Virus record (IMG/VR): IMGVR_UViG_3300027418_000290
Coordinates: 1-64,000 of that record
DNA length: 64,000 nucleotides
Source of the DNA: a virus
Reading direction: 5' to 3' (one strand)
Notes under the pieces: generated by a model
What the model was told of the DNA's origin: nothing
The model's database searches: none
Seen by the model: only the letters and a program-made list of their open reading frames with translations
Program-made: the position numbers and the translations under genes
Shown: positions 35,478 through 43,429 of the stretch, piece by piece
Layout: each line of letters starts with the position of its first letter
Position numbering within the stretch: position 1 is the stretch's first letter

Positions 35478-36129
35478 ACTGTTTACATTTGGATGTTCTT
35501 ATACAGAATATTATTGGGAAACATGGGCTGATATTATAGGGCGAGATTTGGGTATACCGTACTATAATTATGGATTAAGTGGTTGTGGTAATAGTTTAAT
35601 TGCACATCGTATGTTAGAAGCAGATATAGAACATGGTTTGAGTTCTGACGATTTAATATTAGTAAATTGGACTAGCTGGTGGAGAGAAGATCGTGTTAAT
35701 CCGCGAGGGGATTGGTTGGTACGTGGTCACATCTTTAATAACCCACATTATTCGGGTGAATTTATTAAACGTTATTGGAACACATATAATGATACTGCAA
35801 AGAATGCTGGTGCGATAATTAGTAGCAATCGTGCATTTCCAATTGTGTTTCAGTCTCACATGACTGATTATGAAATAGATGATTACGCCGATGCTTTGAA
35901 AAGTTTTTCTACATTGGTTTCTGCATTACCAGAAAAACATTTATTTGATGTTTCAAATAATTCTAAATTTGGCGGTACTAGTGCAGATGCGCACCCAGAT
36001 ATATTATGTCATTTAAATCATGCTATTAAAATTTATGATTATTGCGGGTTAACTATGTCAGAGGAAACTGTAGAATGGTGTAATGCGCGACAAGAAGAAC
36101 TAATAAATAGAAATAAGAAAAAAACTTAA
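35464..36129 (+). CDS. SGNH-like protein (copy 4)
   Basis: A 221-residue protein starting RRLFTFGCSYTE (candidate Ser12), with 'NYGLSGCGNS' as the Gly/Asn block and DAHPDI (Asp175, His177) as the possible Asp/His pair. The spacing fits SGNH hydrolases, though the last motif is less canonical. It overlaps the HisC-like gene by 14 bases, after a GGGAG site. No signal peptide. The expected role is acyl ester chemistry on a sugar; inferred. Confidence 0.6.
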   Translation: MRWRRLFTFGCSYTEYYWETWADIIGRDLGIPYYNYGLSGCGNSLIAHRMLEADIEHGLSSDDLILVNWTSWWREDRVNPRGDWLVRGHIFNNPHYSGEFIKRYWNTYNDTAKNAGAIISSNRAFPIVFQSHMTDYEIDDYADALKSFSTLVSALPEKHLFDVSNNSKFGGTSADAHPDILCHLNHAIKIYDYCGLTMSEETVEWCNARQEELINRNKKKT

Positions 36130-36147
36130 AATAACGGAGAGTATTGA

Positions 36148-37377
36148 ATGAGTAAAATTGGATTTATTGGCGTTGGTAAACTAGGCATGCCCTGTGCAGA
36201 AACGGTTGCACGTAAGGGACATGATACGAAAGGTTACGATGTAGCACCACGTAGCAGTGAACATATCACAGTGGTGAATTCAATTGAAGAACTTGTACAT
36301 GATCGTGATATTGTGTTTATTGCAGTACCTACACCACATGATCCTCTTTACGATGGCAATGCTCCAACTGCACATTTAGAGCCAAAAGACTTTGATTATT
36401 CTATTGTGCGAGAATGTATCATTGAAGCAAACAAACATATGAATTCTAGTCAATTACTAGTATTAATTAGTACAGTTTTGCCGGGAACAACTCGCCGTGA
36501 ATTTATTAAACATATTACTAACCCACGATTTGTTTATAACCCATATTTAATTGCGATGGGTTCGGTTGCATGGGATATGGTAAATCCAGAGATGGTTATG
36601 ATCGGTACGCAAGATGGCGATGCTAATGGTGATGCGCGTGAATTAACTGATTTCTATCGTACAATTATGGAAAATGATCCTCGCTATGTAGTAGGTACTT
36701 GGGACGAATGCGAAGCAATTAAAGTATTTTACAATACATTTATTTCCGCTAAAATCGGTCTTGTTAATATGATTCAAGATGTTGCAGAGGCGCAAGGTAA
36801 TATTAATGTTGACGTAGTTACTGATGCACTAGCACAATCAACAATGCGTATTATGGGACCACAGTATATGAAAGCCGGTATGGGAGATGGCGGCGGTTGT
36901 CACCCACGTGATAATATTGCACTACGATATATGGCAAGTGAATTAAATCTAGGCTATGATTTATTTGATTCGATTATGGGCGCACGTGAAATTCAAGCAA
37001 AGAATATTGCAAAGCGTCTTGCATATTATGCAACAAAGCATTCACTGCCAGTTGTTATTCACGGCAAAGCATACAAGCCAAATGTCCCATATGTCGAGGG
37101 CAGCTATTCTATGTTAATCGGCAGCTATCTAGATGAAAGGGGCATTCATCATTATTATGTTGATCCATTGACAGGTGATACTGTTATTCCTTCTGGACCA
37201 GCTGTATTTTTAATGGCTCACAGTGCGTCAACTACATATGAATATACTGGAAATACGCACGAAGATAAATTGTATTGTGAAATTCCACAAGGTTCAATTG
37301 TCATTGACCCATGGCGTAAATTCGAAAAAGTGGATGGCATTACTGTTTATCATTATGGAAATTCGAGACAGAATTAA
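36148..37377 (+). CDS. Nucleotide-sugar 6-dehydrogenase (UDP-Glc/GDP-Man DH family)
   Basis: A 409-residue, full-length protein. NAD-binding IGFIGVGKLGMP (GxGxxG at 8-13). 'STVLPGT' near residue 115. Catalytic GDGGGCHPRDN with Cys251. A C-terminal domain follows (GKAYKPNVPYVEGSYS, VDPLTGD), which would bind the nucleotide. It would oxidise the 6-hydroxyl of a UDP- or GDP-sugar to the uronic acid. Ribosome binding site CGGAG. It overlaps the next gene by one base (TAATG). It is distinct from the truncated relative at 22368. Confidence 0.85.
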   Translation: MSKIGFIGVGKLGMPCAETVARKGHDTKGYDVAPRSSEHITVVNSIEELVHDRDIVFIAVPTPHDPLYDGNAPTAHLEPKDFDYSIVRECIIEANKHMNSSQLLVLISTVLPGTTRREFIKHITNPRFVYNPYLIAMGSVAWDMVNPEMVMIGTQDGDANGDARELTDFYRTIMENDPRYVVGTWDECEAIKVFYNTFISAKIGLVNMIQDVAEAQGNINVDVVTDALAQSTMRIMGPQYMKAGMGDGGGCHPRDNIALRYMASELNLGYDLFDSIMGAREIQAKNIAKRLAYYATKHSLPVVIHGKAYKPNVPYVEGSYSMLIGSYLDERGIHHYYVDPLTGDTVIPSGPAVFLMAHSASTTYEYTGNTHEDKLYCEIPQGSIVIDPWRKFEKVDGITVYHYGNSRQN

Positions 37378-38600
37378 TGATTTTTCAAATTGATAAACTA
37401 ATTGATAACCTAAAAAATAATAATTGGAATTATTTTTGGGATAGAATTAATATTGATGAATATGTCGCCAGACCTACAGCAATTTATATATACGCCGGGG
37501 GTAATGGTGACCTAGAATATGTACACATGCCATATAATAAATTTTTTCAAGATTTTATGGAAAAATACAAATTAAAGATTACCAGTGAATTAAATAGAGA
37601 GATAAGAACAGGTAAAATATTTGAAAGACCTATAGTTTTTCAAACATGTGAAGGTTTTACATTAGAAGAAAATACTCAATTTATAAGAGATATTTTAAAT
37701 GAATATACAGATAAAATACCGGATATTTTTAATAGAGTTATATTAATTCATTCAAGTTTTAACCATTCACTTGATACATATAGAGTTAATAACGTTATAA
37801 GACTTCACGATATTGTATTCACCTTTGTTTATCTTGCAGGCAAATACCCTAAATATTTTGTTGATAAAGATTATAGTATAATACCAACAGAAAAAAGTTT
37901 TAAAAAAATATTCGGATGTTTTATTACCAGAAATGCATATGATAGGGTAAAAATATACTATCATATAATTAAAAACTATAAAAATGATAGTGTTGCATAT
38001 TGTCATAGTTCAGAAATACAAAAAGCATTAAATGATATATTTGATGATTATGACATTGATCAACACACAAATCATGATATGGTAAAAGTAAATCAAAATA
38101 TTGACAATTTAAATAAAACCTATCAACAGTTTGTAATAACCGATTTACAAGAAAAAATGAAAGACGTATTTGTTGATGTTATTAGTGAAACTGTATTTTT
38201 TGAGGATAATAATGTTTGGGTTACAGAAAAAACAGTTACACCTATAACACTTGGTTTACCTTTTATTATTTCATCAACCTCTGGAATTTATGAGTTGTTA
38301 CATTATTTGGGATTTAAAACATTTTCAGATTTTTGGGACGAATCATTTGACGCTGAGACTGATCATATAGAACGTAATAAAAAATTTTTGAATACATTAG
38401 ATTATATAGCAGAAACATATAATACCGAAGAAAAAAGAAAAGAAGCATACAAAAAGATGCTTCCAATTCTAGAACATAATCGCCAGCGTATGATTTATTT
38501 TTTTGAAAACCCAAGAGAAGTGTTAGGTTATATCAAACACACAGATAAAGCAATTGCAGAATTAGAATCTATATTAAAATCCGCATATCCAAATAGTTAA
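37377..38600 (+). CDS. TEKT-type putative glycosyltransferase (copy 3)
   Basis: A 407-residue protein with 'WVTEKTVTPITLGLPFIISS ... LHYLGFKTFSDFWDESFD' in the C-terminal half, the block shared with genes at 11393 and 16838. It is very AT-rich. An N-terminal half without recognised motif precedes it. It is probably a nucleotide-sugar-dependent transferase; the acceptor is unknown. It starts in the TAATG junction with the sugar dehydrogenase, which suggests a uronic acid donor. It ends convergent with the minus-strand gene, overlapping by 4 bases. Confidence 0.55.
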   Translation: MIFQIDKLIDNLKNNNWNYFWDRINIDEYVARPTAIYIYAGGNGDLEYVHMPYNKFFQDFMEKYKLKITSELNREIRTGKIFERPIVFQTCEGFTLEENTQFIRDILNEYTDKIPDIFNRVILIHSSFNHSLDTYRVNNVIRLHDIVFTFVYLAGKYPKYFVDKDYSIIPTEKSFKKIFGCFITRNAYDRVKIYYHIIKNYKNDSVAYCHSSEIQKALNDIFDDYDIDQHTNHDMVKVNQNIDNLNKTYQQFVITDLQEKMKDVFVDVISETVFFEDNNVWVTEKTVTPITLGLPFIISSTSGIYELLHYLGFKTFSDFWDESFDAETDHIERNKKFLNTLDYIAETYNTEEKRKEAYKKMLPILEHNRQRMIYFFENPREVLGYIKHTDKAIAELESILKSAYPNS

Positions 38601-39364
38601 TCTCTGCGTTCAATATCGTCTTCTGTTAGTTTATCTCCCATCCAAACTTCAATTACTTTAGCAGGAGTTTCTCCAACATTTACTGCTTTGTGCCAGCATA
38701 ATGCAGGTATATCAAAACTGTTTCCTTGTGGAACAATAAATGTTTGTTTGCCTTCATCATCTTCTACTGTTATTTCAATGACGCCTTCAATAACATGCCA
38801 GTGTTCACTACGATTAAAATGGCGCTGATCACTCAAAGATTTACCTGCTTCAAATTCTAGTTCTTTTACTTGCCAACCGGGACCTTTATGTAGAACGGTA
38901 TAAATGCCCCATGCACGTTCGGTCTTTGGTTTACTCCAGTTTTCAAGTATCCAAGACGAACTATTCATCTTTCGTGAACCGCCTACTTTCCAAGCAAATT
39001 CAACATCTTTATTATCGTGAAATGTTTTAAACTCTGGTACGTTTGTGTTAACGCGGTCTCCGCCATTTGCAAAGACTACTTTCCACTTAGATCCTTTAGT
39101 TGATAGAACTTGCATAATAGCGGCACATGCAGTGCCATCATCGTCGTTGAACCCTATAACTTCATCAACCATTTCTAAGTGTTTGATAATATTTGCACGT
39201 TCCTCAAACGACATAAATGGTCTACCCTTTTTTCGAGTAAGCCAAGCGTCACTATTCACACCTACAATTAGATGGTCTCCCAACTCTTTGGCAGCTTTGA
39301 AATATTCGATATGTCCTGAATGCAGTGGGTCAAACCCACCAGTCACTAAAACTACTTTACTCAT
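38597..39364 (-). CDS. Cytidylyltransferase-cupin fusion
   Basis: A 255-residue two-domain protein. The N-terminal domain has GGFDPLHSGHIEYF (HSGH at 15-18), the nucleotidyl-transfer motif of cytidylyltransferases such as RfaE/HldE-type and glycerol-phosphate enzymes. The C-terminal domain (about 145-255) is a cupin of the phosphomannose-isomerase type II kind (GWQVKELEFEAGK, then HFNRSEHWHVIEG). The combination suggests making and isomerising an activated sugar. It overlaps the upstream radical SAM gene by 8 bases, so the two are co-expressed from the minus strand. Confidence 0.8.
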   Translation of the reverse strand: MSKVVLVTGGFDPLHSGHIEYFKAAKELGDHLIVGVNSDAWLTRKKGRPFMSFEERANIIKHLEMVDEVIGFNDDDGTACAAIMQVLSTKGSKWKVVFANGGDRVNTNVPEFKTFHDNKDVEFAWKVGGSRKMNSSSWILENWSKPKTERAWGIYTVLHKGPGWQVKELEFEAGKSLSDQRHFNRSEHWHVIEGVIEITVEDDEGKQTFIVPQGNSFDIPALCWHKAVNVGETPAKVIEVWMGDKLTEDDIERRD

Positions 39365-40556
39365 TATTCACCTCAACAAATGGTTTTGTACGTTCCCATA
39401 GCCATGGGTTGAATTCACCCCAATGCTCATTTCGTATTCTATTCACTGCGGCATCGGTGTTGACAAAATGTTTAAAGTCGCCTGTCTCATTTAATTCGTT
39501 CAGCATCCACTTGAATATAGAATAACCTGGGTAGTTGTCTGATATAGAATTTAAATATTCTGCTACTTCTTTTTTAACTTCGTCTGGTAGATTTCTAGGT
39601 AGCATCCAATCAGGACCATCCGCCATAACATAATGTGTCCAGCGCATTCCCTTTTGTAGTGAATAATCAATCAACTCGTGGAACGAATTACAGTTGTAGA
39701 TAGATGCAACACTATGGAAACTGATAGTGGTTTTGCTCTTAGTTGCTTTGCGAGTTTTTTCCCACTCCAAGAACCAATCAACTACTTCCTCTACTCTCTG
39801 CCAAGAACTACCTTTGCGTAGAAAATCGTTCAACTTACCATAACTGTCTACACTCAATTGCACGTTGACTTCTTTGCATTGATTTAGTAGACCGGTCAAT
39901 TCTTCGTTTGGGGTAGTTGTGGTATTTGTTGCAATAAGTATCTTTAATTCAGGTAGATTACATTTCTTTAGAACACTAATGAATTTCTCTTGCTCCATCA
40001 GAGGTTCGCCGCCGATCATTTTGATAAACTTTAGATTACTTAAATCGTAGTCTTCAATGATACTATTCTTTGCGACAACACCACGTCTTGGTTCGCCGCC
40101 CCATCCTAGCTTTTTAGCATCTGCGTACCAGTTTGTACTTAATTCAGGTCCGCACATACGACATCTGTTATTGCATACGTTACTCAGTGCAAGGTCGATG
40201 TTTGTTAGATAGTGATAATCTCTGTTTGAATTTTCTGCAAATTCAGCAGCATCAGGAATACCAAAGTTAATGAAAGGAGATGAAATGTCAGTACGCATAC
40301 TGCTACCAGAAATTTCTTCGTCGCGATAACAGCTTGCACAACCTGGGTGCGCTTCATCGTTGCGCATCTTTTCACGAAGATCAACCATGAAAGGGTGATT
40401 GAATGGATCAGGGTGATCAATTCTTAAATCTTCTGGTACTTCTTCTTGTCTGAAATAACAACATGGAAAAATCCCACCATCTGGTCTAATAGCCAGATGA
40501 TGGAATGGAAGTGGACATGCGTGTTTATGTTTTATTTGGAAATTTCTGTCTGCCAT
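39357..40556 (-). CDS. Twitch-type radical SAM enzyme
   Basis: A 399-residue protein with CNNRCRMC (Cys128, 132, 135) and GGEP from residue 182. N-terminal 'ACPLPFHHLAIRPDGGIFPCC' and 'C-SCYRDEE' blocks match the twitch family. It is the only radical SAM gene on the minus strand here. A CATAAATA late box and AGGA ribosome binding site lie upstream, so it has a normal leader of about 20 bases. It overlaps the downstream cytidylyltransferase-cupin gene by 8 bases. Substrate unknown. Confidence 0.85.
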   Translation of the reverse strand: MADRNFQIKHKHACPLPFHHLAIRPDGGIFPCCYFRQEEVPEDLRIDHPDPFNHPFMVDLREKMRNDEAHPGCASCYRDEEISGSSMRTDISSPFINFGIPDAAEFAENSNRDYHYLTNIDLALSNVCNNRCRMCGPELSTNWYADAKKLGWGGEPRRGVVAKNSIIEDYDLSNLKFIKMIGGEPLMEQEKFISVLKKCNLPELKILIATNTTTTPNEELTGLLNQCKEVNVQLSVDSYGKLNDFLRKGSSWQRVEEVVDWFLEWEKTRKATKSKTTISFHSVASIYNCNSFHELIDYSLQKGMRWTHYVMADGPDWMLPRNLPDEVKKEVAEYLNSISDNYPGYSIFKWMLNELNETGDFKHFVNTDAAVNRIRNEHWGEFNPWLWERTKPFVEVNNE

Positions 40557-40582
40557 AATAAGTCCTATATTATATACGAACT

Positions 40583-40590
40583 TATTTATG
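40583..40590 (-). promoter_or_regulatory. T4-type late promoter, CATAAATA variant
   Basis: CATAAATA on the minus strand, 26 bases before the ATG at 40556, with AGGA between. This is the leader-bearing class of late promoter, like those at 1098, 42671, 51899 and 54226. It overlaps the stop of the upstream minus-strand gene. Confidence 0.45.
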
Positions 40591-41380
40591 CAAACTTTAC
40601 GTAGTTCAAACGAGTTTCTTTGATATCAGGTTCGCGCCATACTGTTTCGAAACTCTTTACTTTCGCGTTGATTTTGAATACGCCAGTGTGGTTTGCAATT
40701 GATTCTTTGGAAGTAAAGAAAGAAACACGATTGCCGTCAATAGTGATAGCAGATACATTATAGCCTCCGTATTGTTCTGATTTACGTTTGTTGATAATTT
40801 CAATCTCAGTGTCGATTACACCACCAGCGGCGCCGATGTGTGCGCTCAGTGCGCTACGATCCCGAAGCGATTTTGATTCTTCTTCGCGCTTATCATAGAA
40901 TGGCACGTATGCGACGATTCCGATATCTGAATAACTTACTTCGTCTTTTGCGATGAAACCATGAACACCGCGCTCAAACTCATTCATATTATCACTCAAA
41001 ACTTTGAACATGAATTCAAGTTCGAGCCGTGCAATAATATCACGCGCCTGTTCGATTAGTTTTTCACTGATTTGACCAGGGAATGACAGCAGTGCAGCAA
41101 TTGTGATACTACGATTAGAATCGCGTTTCATAAGATAGCGAGTACTTTCAGTCCCGTCTATATTCATGTGTGTGATATATTCATTTACCGGACTTGTGGC
41201 TTTGATATATTCACCATCATTGAAATCTATTGCCAACAAAGCGGCGGCAAGAGCCACTTCTTTCGGATGCTTTTTTTCTTTAAAATCTTGCAGTTCAGTA
41301 TAGTGGTAACTATCTAAACAAGTATCAAAGCGTCCAAAATACTTAACGCCGCGTTCTCCTGGGATATGATCCATACTCAT
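40586..41380 (-). CDS. Unknown phage protein
   Basis: A 264-residue soluble protein with no motif I recognise. Two similar starts are possible (41380 and 41374). The sequence mixes helices (for example KLIEQARDIIARLELEFMFKVL around 110-130) with beta strands near the C-terminus (VSAITIDGNRVSFF). It follows three small genes on the same strand and may belong to the early operon driven by the promoter at 41900. Function unknown. Confidence 0.55.
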   Translation of the reverse strand: MSMDHIPGERGVKYFGRFDTCLDSYHYTELQDFKEKKHPKEVALAAALLAIDFNDGEYIKATSPVNEYITHMNIDGTESTRYLMKRDSNRSITIAALLSFPGQISEKLIEQARDIIARLELEFMFKVLSDNMNEFERGVHGFIAKDEVSYSDIGIVAYVPFYDKREEESKSLRDRSALSAHIGAAGGVIDTEIEIINKRKSEQYGGYNVSAITIDGNRVSFFTSKESIANHTGVFKINAKVKSFETVWREPDIKETRLNYVKFA

Positions 41381-41384
41381 TGTT

Positions 41385-41591
41385 TTACTCGCAATCTATT
41401 GTCTTATTTACTTCACATTCAAGATAGTAGATATCTTCATAATATGAACCAAGAATAGTGTCACGTTCTATTTGAACAATTGCTAACCACTGTCCTACGC
41501 GAACCGGATCAGTTACGAATACAGCAGATGTAACAGTTACAAACGTAACAGCAGCGATAATAACAAGGTCACGAACATTCGAAAGATTCAT
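41385..41591 (-). CDS. Small membrane-anchored protein
   Basis: A 68-residue protein with one hydrophobic segment, about residues 9-28 (LVIIAAVTFVTVTSAVFV), and a polar acidic tail with two cysteines (LECEVNKTIDCE). It is probably an inner-membrane or membrane-tethered protein with the tail on one side. It sits between two other minus-strand genes with 2-4 base gaps, so it is one operon. Function unknown. Confidence 0.6.
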   Translation of the reverse strand: MNLSNVRDLVIIAAVTFVTVTSAVFVTDPVRVGQWLAIVQIERDTILGSYYEDIYYLECEVNKTIDCE

Positions 41592-41593
41592 GA

Positions 41594-41869
41594 TTACACC
41601 CGAATTTTGTTAATGTTACGGAGATCAGCATCGTGATCGTCAACAATCTTCCCCGAAGGGAAGTAGAAGCGACGAGAACCGTTGCCTTCAATTTGATCGG
41701 TGTCGAGATAGCGATAACCACGATAGTTACCAGTTTCAAACAGAATAGCTTCCATCAGCGCACAAACACCTTCGCGTTCATCAGCAGTGGTGTTTTCAGC
41801 AGCGAGGAACGAGTTTGCCATACGCAGAATTTTGCCAACTTCAACAGTCTTACGAGCAACTTTAGCCAT
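41594..41869 (-). CDS. Small phage protein of unknown function
   Basis: A 91-residue protein, rich in charged residues and mostly helical (KTVEVGKILRMANSFL, then EREGVCALMEAILF), with a YRYLDTDQIE segment. The ATG follows a GGAG-type site and the sigma70-like promoter at 41900-41927. No enzymatic motif. Function unknown; it is a typical small early gene. Confidence 0.6.
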   Translation of the reverse strand: MAKVARKTVEVGKILRMANSFLAAENTTADEREGVCALMEAILFETGNYRGYRYLDTDQIEGNGSRRFYFPSGKIVDDHDADLRNINKIRV

Positions 41870-41899
41870 TGTGAGTCTCCTTCTCTTGACTACAGTATT

Positions 41900-41927
41900 A
41901 ATATAGCATGATTCGTGTGATTGTCAA
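41900..41927 (-). promoter_or_regulatory. Sigma70-like promoter with CGAAT element
   Basis: On the minus strand: TTGACA (41927-41922), a 16-base spacer, TATATT (41905-41900). The spacer holds ACGAATCATGC, shared with the promoter at 42244 and partly with those at 42500 and 42640. It drives the genes at 41594-41869 and, in series, 41385 and 40586. Confidence 0.75.
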
Positions 41928-41930
41928 GAA

Positions 41931-42215
41931 TTAAAAACCAATACTTTCACCATTTGCAATCTTTTCTACATAAGAAGAACCAAGAGTGCAGAGTTTAATT
42001 TCATCGCGCTTACCGCCAGCAGCAACACATTCGTCAACCATTTTGTTTGCCGCTTCCTGCATCATACGAGTGAAGCGTTGCTGATCTGCCACAGTGAGCG
42101 AACGGAACATGTCCGCCATCGTGCTTTCAAAGTAGCCTGCAGCGTATGCATGTGAGCCGTATACTTGACGACTGGCGTCGCTGAAGTCTTTTGCGTATTC
42201 TTTAAAGTCCTGCAT
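41931..42215 (-). CDS. Small phage protein of unknown function
   Basis: A 94-residue helical protein with repeats of charged and aromatic residues (DFKEYAKDFSDASRQVYGSHAYAAGYFEST). A C-terminal helix precedes 'LCTLGSSYVEKIANGE'. It is next to, and independent of, the operon at 41594, with its own promoter at 42244. Function unknown. Confidence 0.55.
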   Translation of the reverse strand: MQDFKEYAKDFSDASRQVYGSHAYAAGYFESTMADMFRSLTVADQQRFTRMMQEAANKMVDECVAAGGKRDEIKLCTLGSSYVEKIANGESIGF

Positions 42216-42243
42216 AGTGTGTCCTCTCTCTGACTACTCTATT

Positions 42244-42271
42244 AATATAGCATGATTCGTTGTATTGTCAA
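42244..42271 (-). promoter_or_regulatory. Sigma70-like promoter with CGAAT element
   Basis: Minus strand: TTGACA (42271-42266), 16-base spacer, TATATT (42249-42244). Nearly identical to the promoter at 41900 across spacer and flanks (CTTGACA ... ACGAATCATGC ... TATATTAAT). It drives the gene at 42215. Confidence 0.75.
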
Positions 42272-42274
42272 GAA

Positions 42275-42472
42275 TTAATCGAATGCTACCTTGACAACAT
42301 TGCCATCTGGATCGAACATAGTGCTTACACGACCTTTGCATTTGCTGCTAGTCCGGCAACGCCACCAACTGTCAGCTTGGTCCTGAGTGTCAACAAATAC
42401 AGAACTCCACTCAAGAACCCCACTTGGGTTCTCGGCATTTGGACGATTGTATTGTGCGCGGAGTTCCCACAT
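42275..42472 (-). CDS. Small phage protein of unknown function
   Basis: A 65-residue basic-acidic protein with several Trp residues (ELRAQYNRP, then ADSWWRCRTSSKCKGRVSTMF) and two cysteines. A short beta-rich C-terminus (MFDPDGNVVKVAF) follows. It lies directly downstream of the promoter at 42500-42528 with a GAGAGAG leader. Function unknown; the compact fold could be a small inhibitor, but that is speculation. Confidence 0.5.
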   Translation of the reverse strand: MWELRAQYNRPNAENPSGVLEWSSVFVDTQDQADSWWRCRTSSKCKGRVSTMFDPDGNVVKVAFD

Positions 42473-42499
42473 GTTTAACTCTCTCTTGATTACAAGACA

Positions 42500-42528
42500 G
42501 TTATATAGTGATTCGTTTTAACTGTCAA
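42500..42528 (-). promoter_or_regulatory. Sigma70-like promoter
   Basis: Minus strand: TTGACA (42528-42523), 17-base spacer containing AACGAATCAC, TATAAC (42505-42500). It shares the CGAAT element with the other minus-strand promoters here. It drives the gene at 42275-42472. Confidence 0.7.
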
Positions 42529-42531
42529 CTA

Positions 42532-42606
42532 TTAAAATGGTGGATCTTCTGGTACTTTATCTTCCAACTTTCCACTCATAATGTCCCACACACGTTGCTT
42601 TTCCAT
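42532..42606 (-). CDS. Very small ORF (24 codons), tentative
   Basis: An ATG at 42606 opens a 24-codon frame, stop TAA at 42534-42532. The frame stays open further upstream to about 42663 without another start, and reads as a plausible charged peptide (for example MEKQRVWDIM). The promoter at 42640-42667 is just upstream, but no good ribosome binding site is visible. It could be a real micro-protein, or a remnant. Confidence 0.3.
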   Translation of the reverse strand: MEKQRVWDIMSGKLEDKVPEDPPF

Positions 42607-42639
42607 ATGTTCAACATAATGAGAGCGACGACCGTCCTT

Positions 42640-42667
42640 GATATATGAACATTCGTGCGATTGTCAA
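42640..42667 (-). promoter_or_regulatory. Sigma70-like promoter with CGAAT element
   Basis: Minus strand: TTGACA (42667-42662), 16-base spacer containing CACGAATG, TATATC (42645-42640). This is the fourth member of the repeated promoter family. The only gene it can reach nearby is the tentative 24-codon ORF and then 42275. Confidence 0.6.
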
Positions 42668-42670
42668 GTA

Positions 42671-42678
42671 GATAAATA
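42671..42678 (+). promoter_or_regulatory. T4-type late promoter, GATAAATA variant
   Basis: GATAAATA 25 bases before the ATG at 42704, with an AGGAG ribosome binding site. It lies almost on top of the minus-strand early promoter at 42640-42667, so this gap holds opposing early and late signals. Confidence 0.5.
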
Positions 42679-42703
42679 AAGTTAGAAGTTAATAGGAGTT
42701 ACT

Positions 42704-43429
42704 ATGTTATACGCAAATGGATGCAGTTTTACATACGGTACAGGTCTTGCACTAAAAGATAAAGCATGGCCTTTTGAACTAGCAGAGTTGTTAGGTTTCG
42801 ATAGAACAGAAACAGTCACGGAAGCACAACGAGGCGTGTCAAATCAATACATTGTACGCAATACGATCACGACAGTTAGTGAACTTATACAGAATGGTAA
42901 GAAGCCATTTGTTGCTATTGGGCTAACTGCACCCAGTAGACGCGAACATTTTATAAAGGAAAAGAATATTCTAATTCACAATATTCCTGCACATGAGTAT
43001 CATGGTAACATTATGTTAGATGAACAAACAAACAGAGATTTAGATTTGTTTAACACTCTATACATGAAACATTTCTGGTCACCAGTTTATGACTTTCATA
43101 CATACTTGATGCATGTGGTACAGATACAAAACTTCTGCAAACAGAATGATCTAGAGTATGTTATATTCAATAGTTTGAACTTGACTCCAAATCTTCTTGA
43201 ACCTACTAAGTTTACAGAACTTTGTGAGCAAGCGGACATGGGTCCGGTACTTGCACAATTAGATATGACACATATATATGAACAGCAGACATTCTTTACA
43301 TACATGCACGACAACGAACTGTTCTTTGACCAAGAAGGCGATGAACGATACATGCATCCAAATGAACAAGCACACAGTGAGTGGGCAAAGATCATATTCG
43401 ATGATATCGAAAACACACGGAACATGTAA
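42704..43429 (+). CDS. SGNH-like protein (copy 5)
   Basis: A 241-residue protein with LYANGCSFTYGTG (candidate Ser8) at the N-terminus, a SNQYIVRN block as Gly/Asn element, and YMHPNEQAH near the C-terminus, a plausible catalytic His. The SGNH assignment is moderate, as no clean Asp/His pair is visible. It has a leader with late box and AGGAG. It overlaps the KWR-type gene by one base (TAATG). Confidence 0.55.
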   Translation: MLYANGCSFTYGTGLALKDKAWPFELAELLGFDRTETVTEAQRGVSNQYIVRNTITTVSELIQNGKKPFVAIGLTAPSRREHFIKEKNILIHNIPAHEYHGNIMLDEQTNRDLDLFNTLYMKHFWSPVYDFHTYLMHVVQIQNFCKQNDLEYVIFNSLNLTPNLLEPTKFTELCEQADMGPVLAQLDMTHIYEQQTFFTYMHDNELFFDQEGDERYMHPNEQAHSEWAKIIFDDIENTRNM

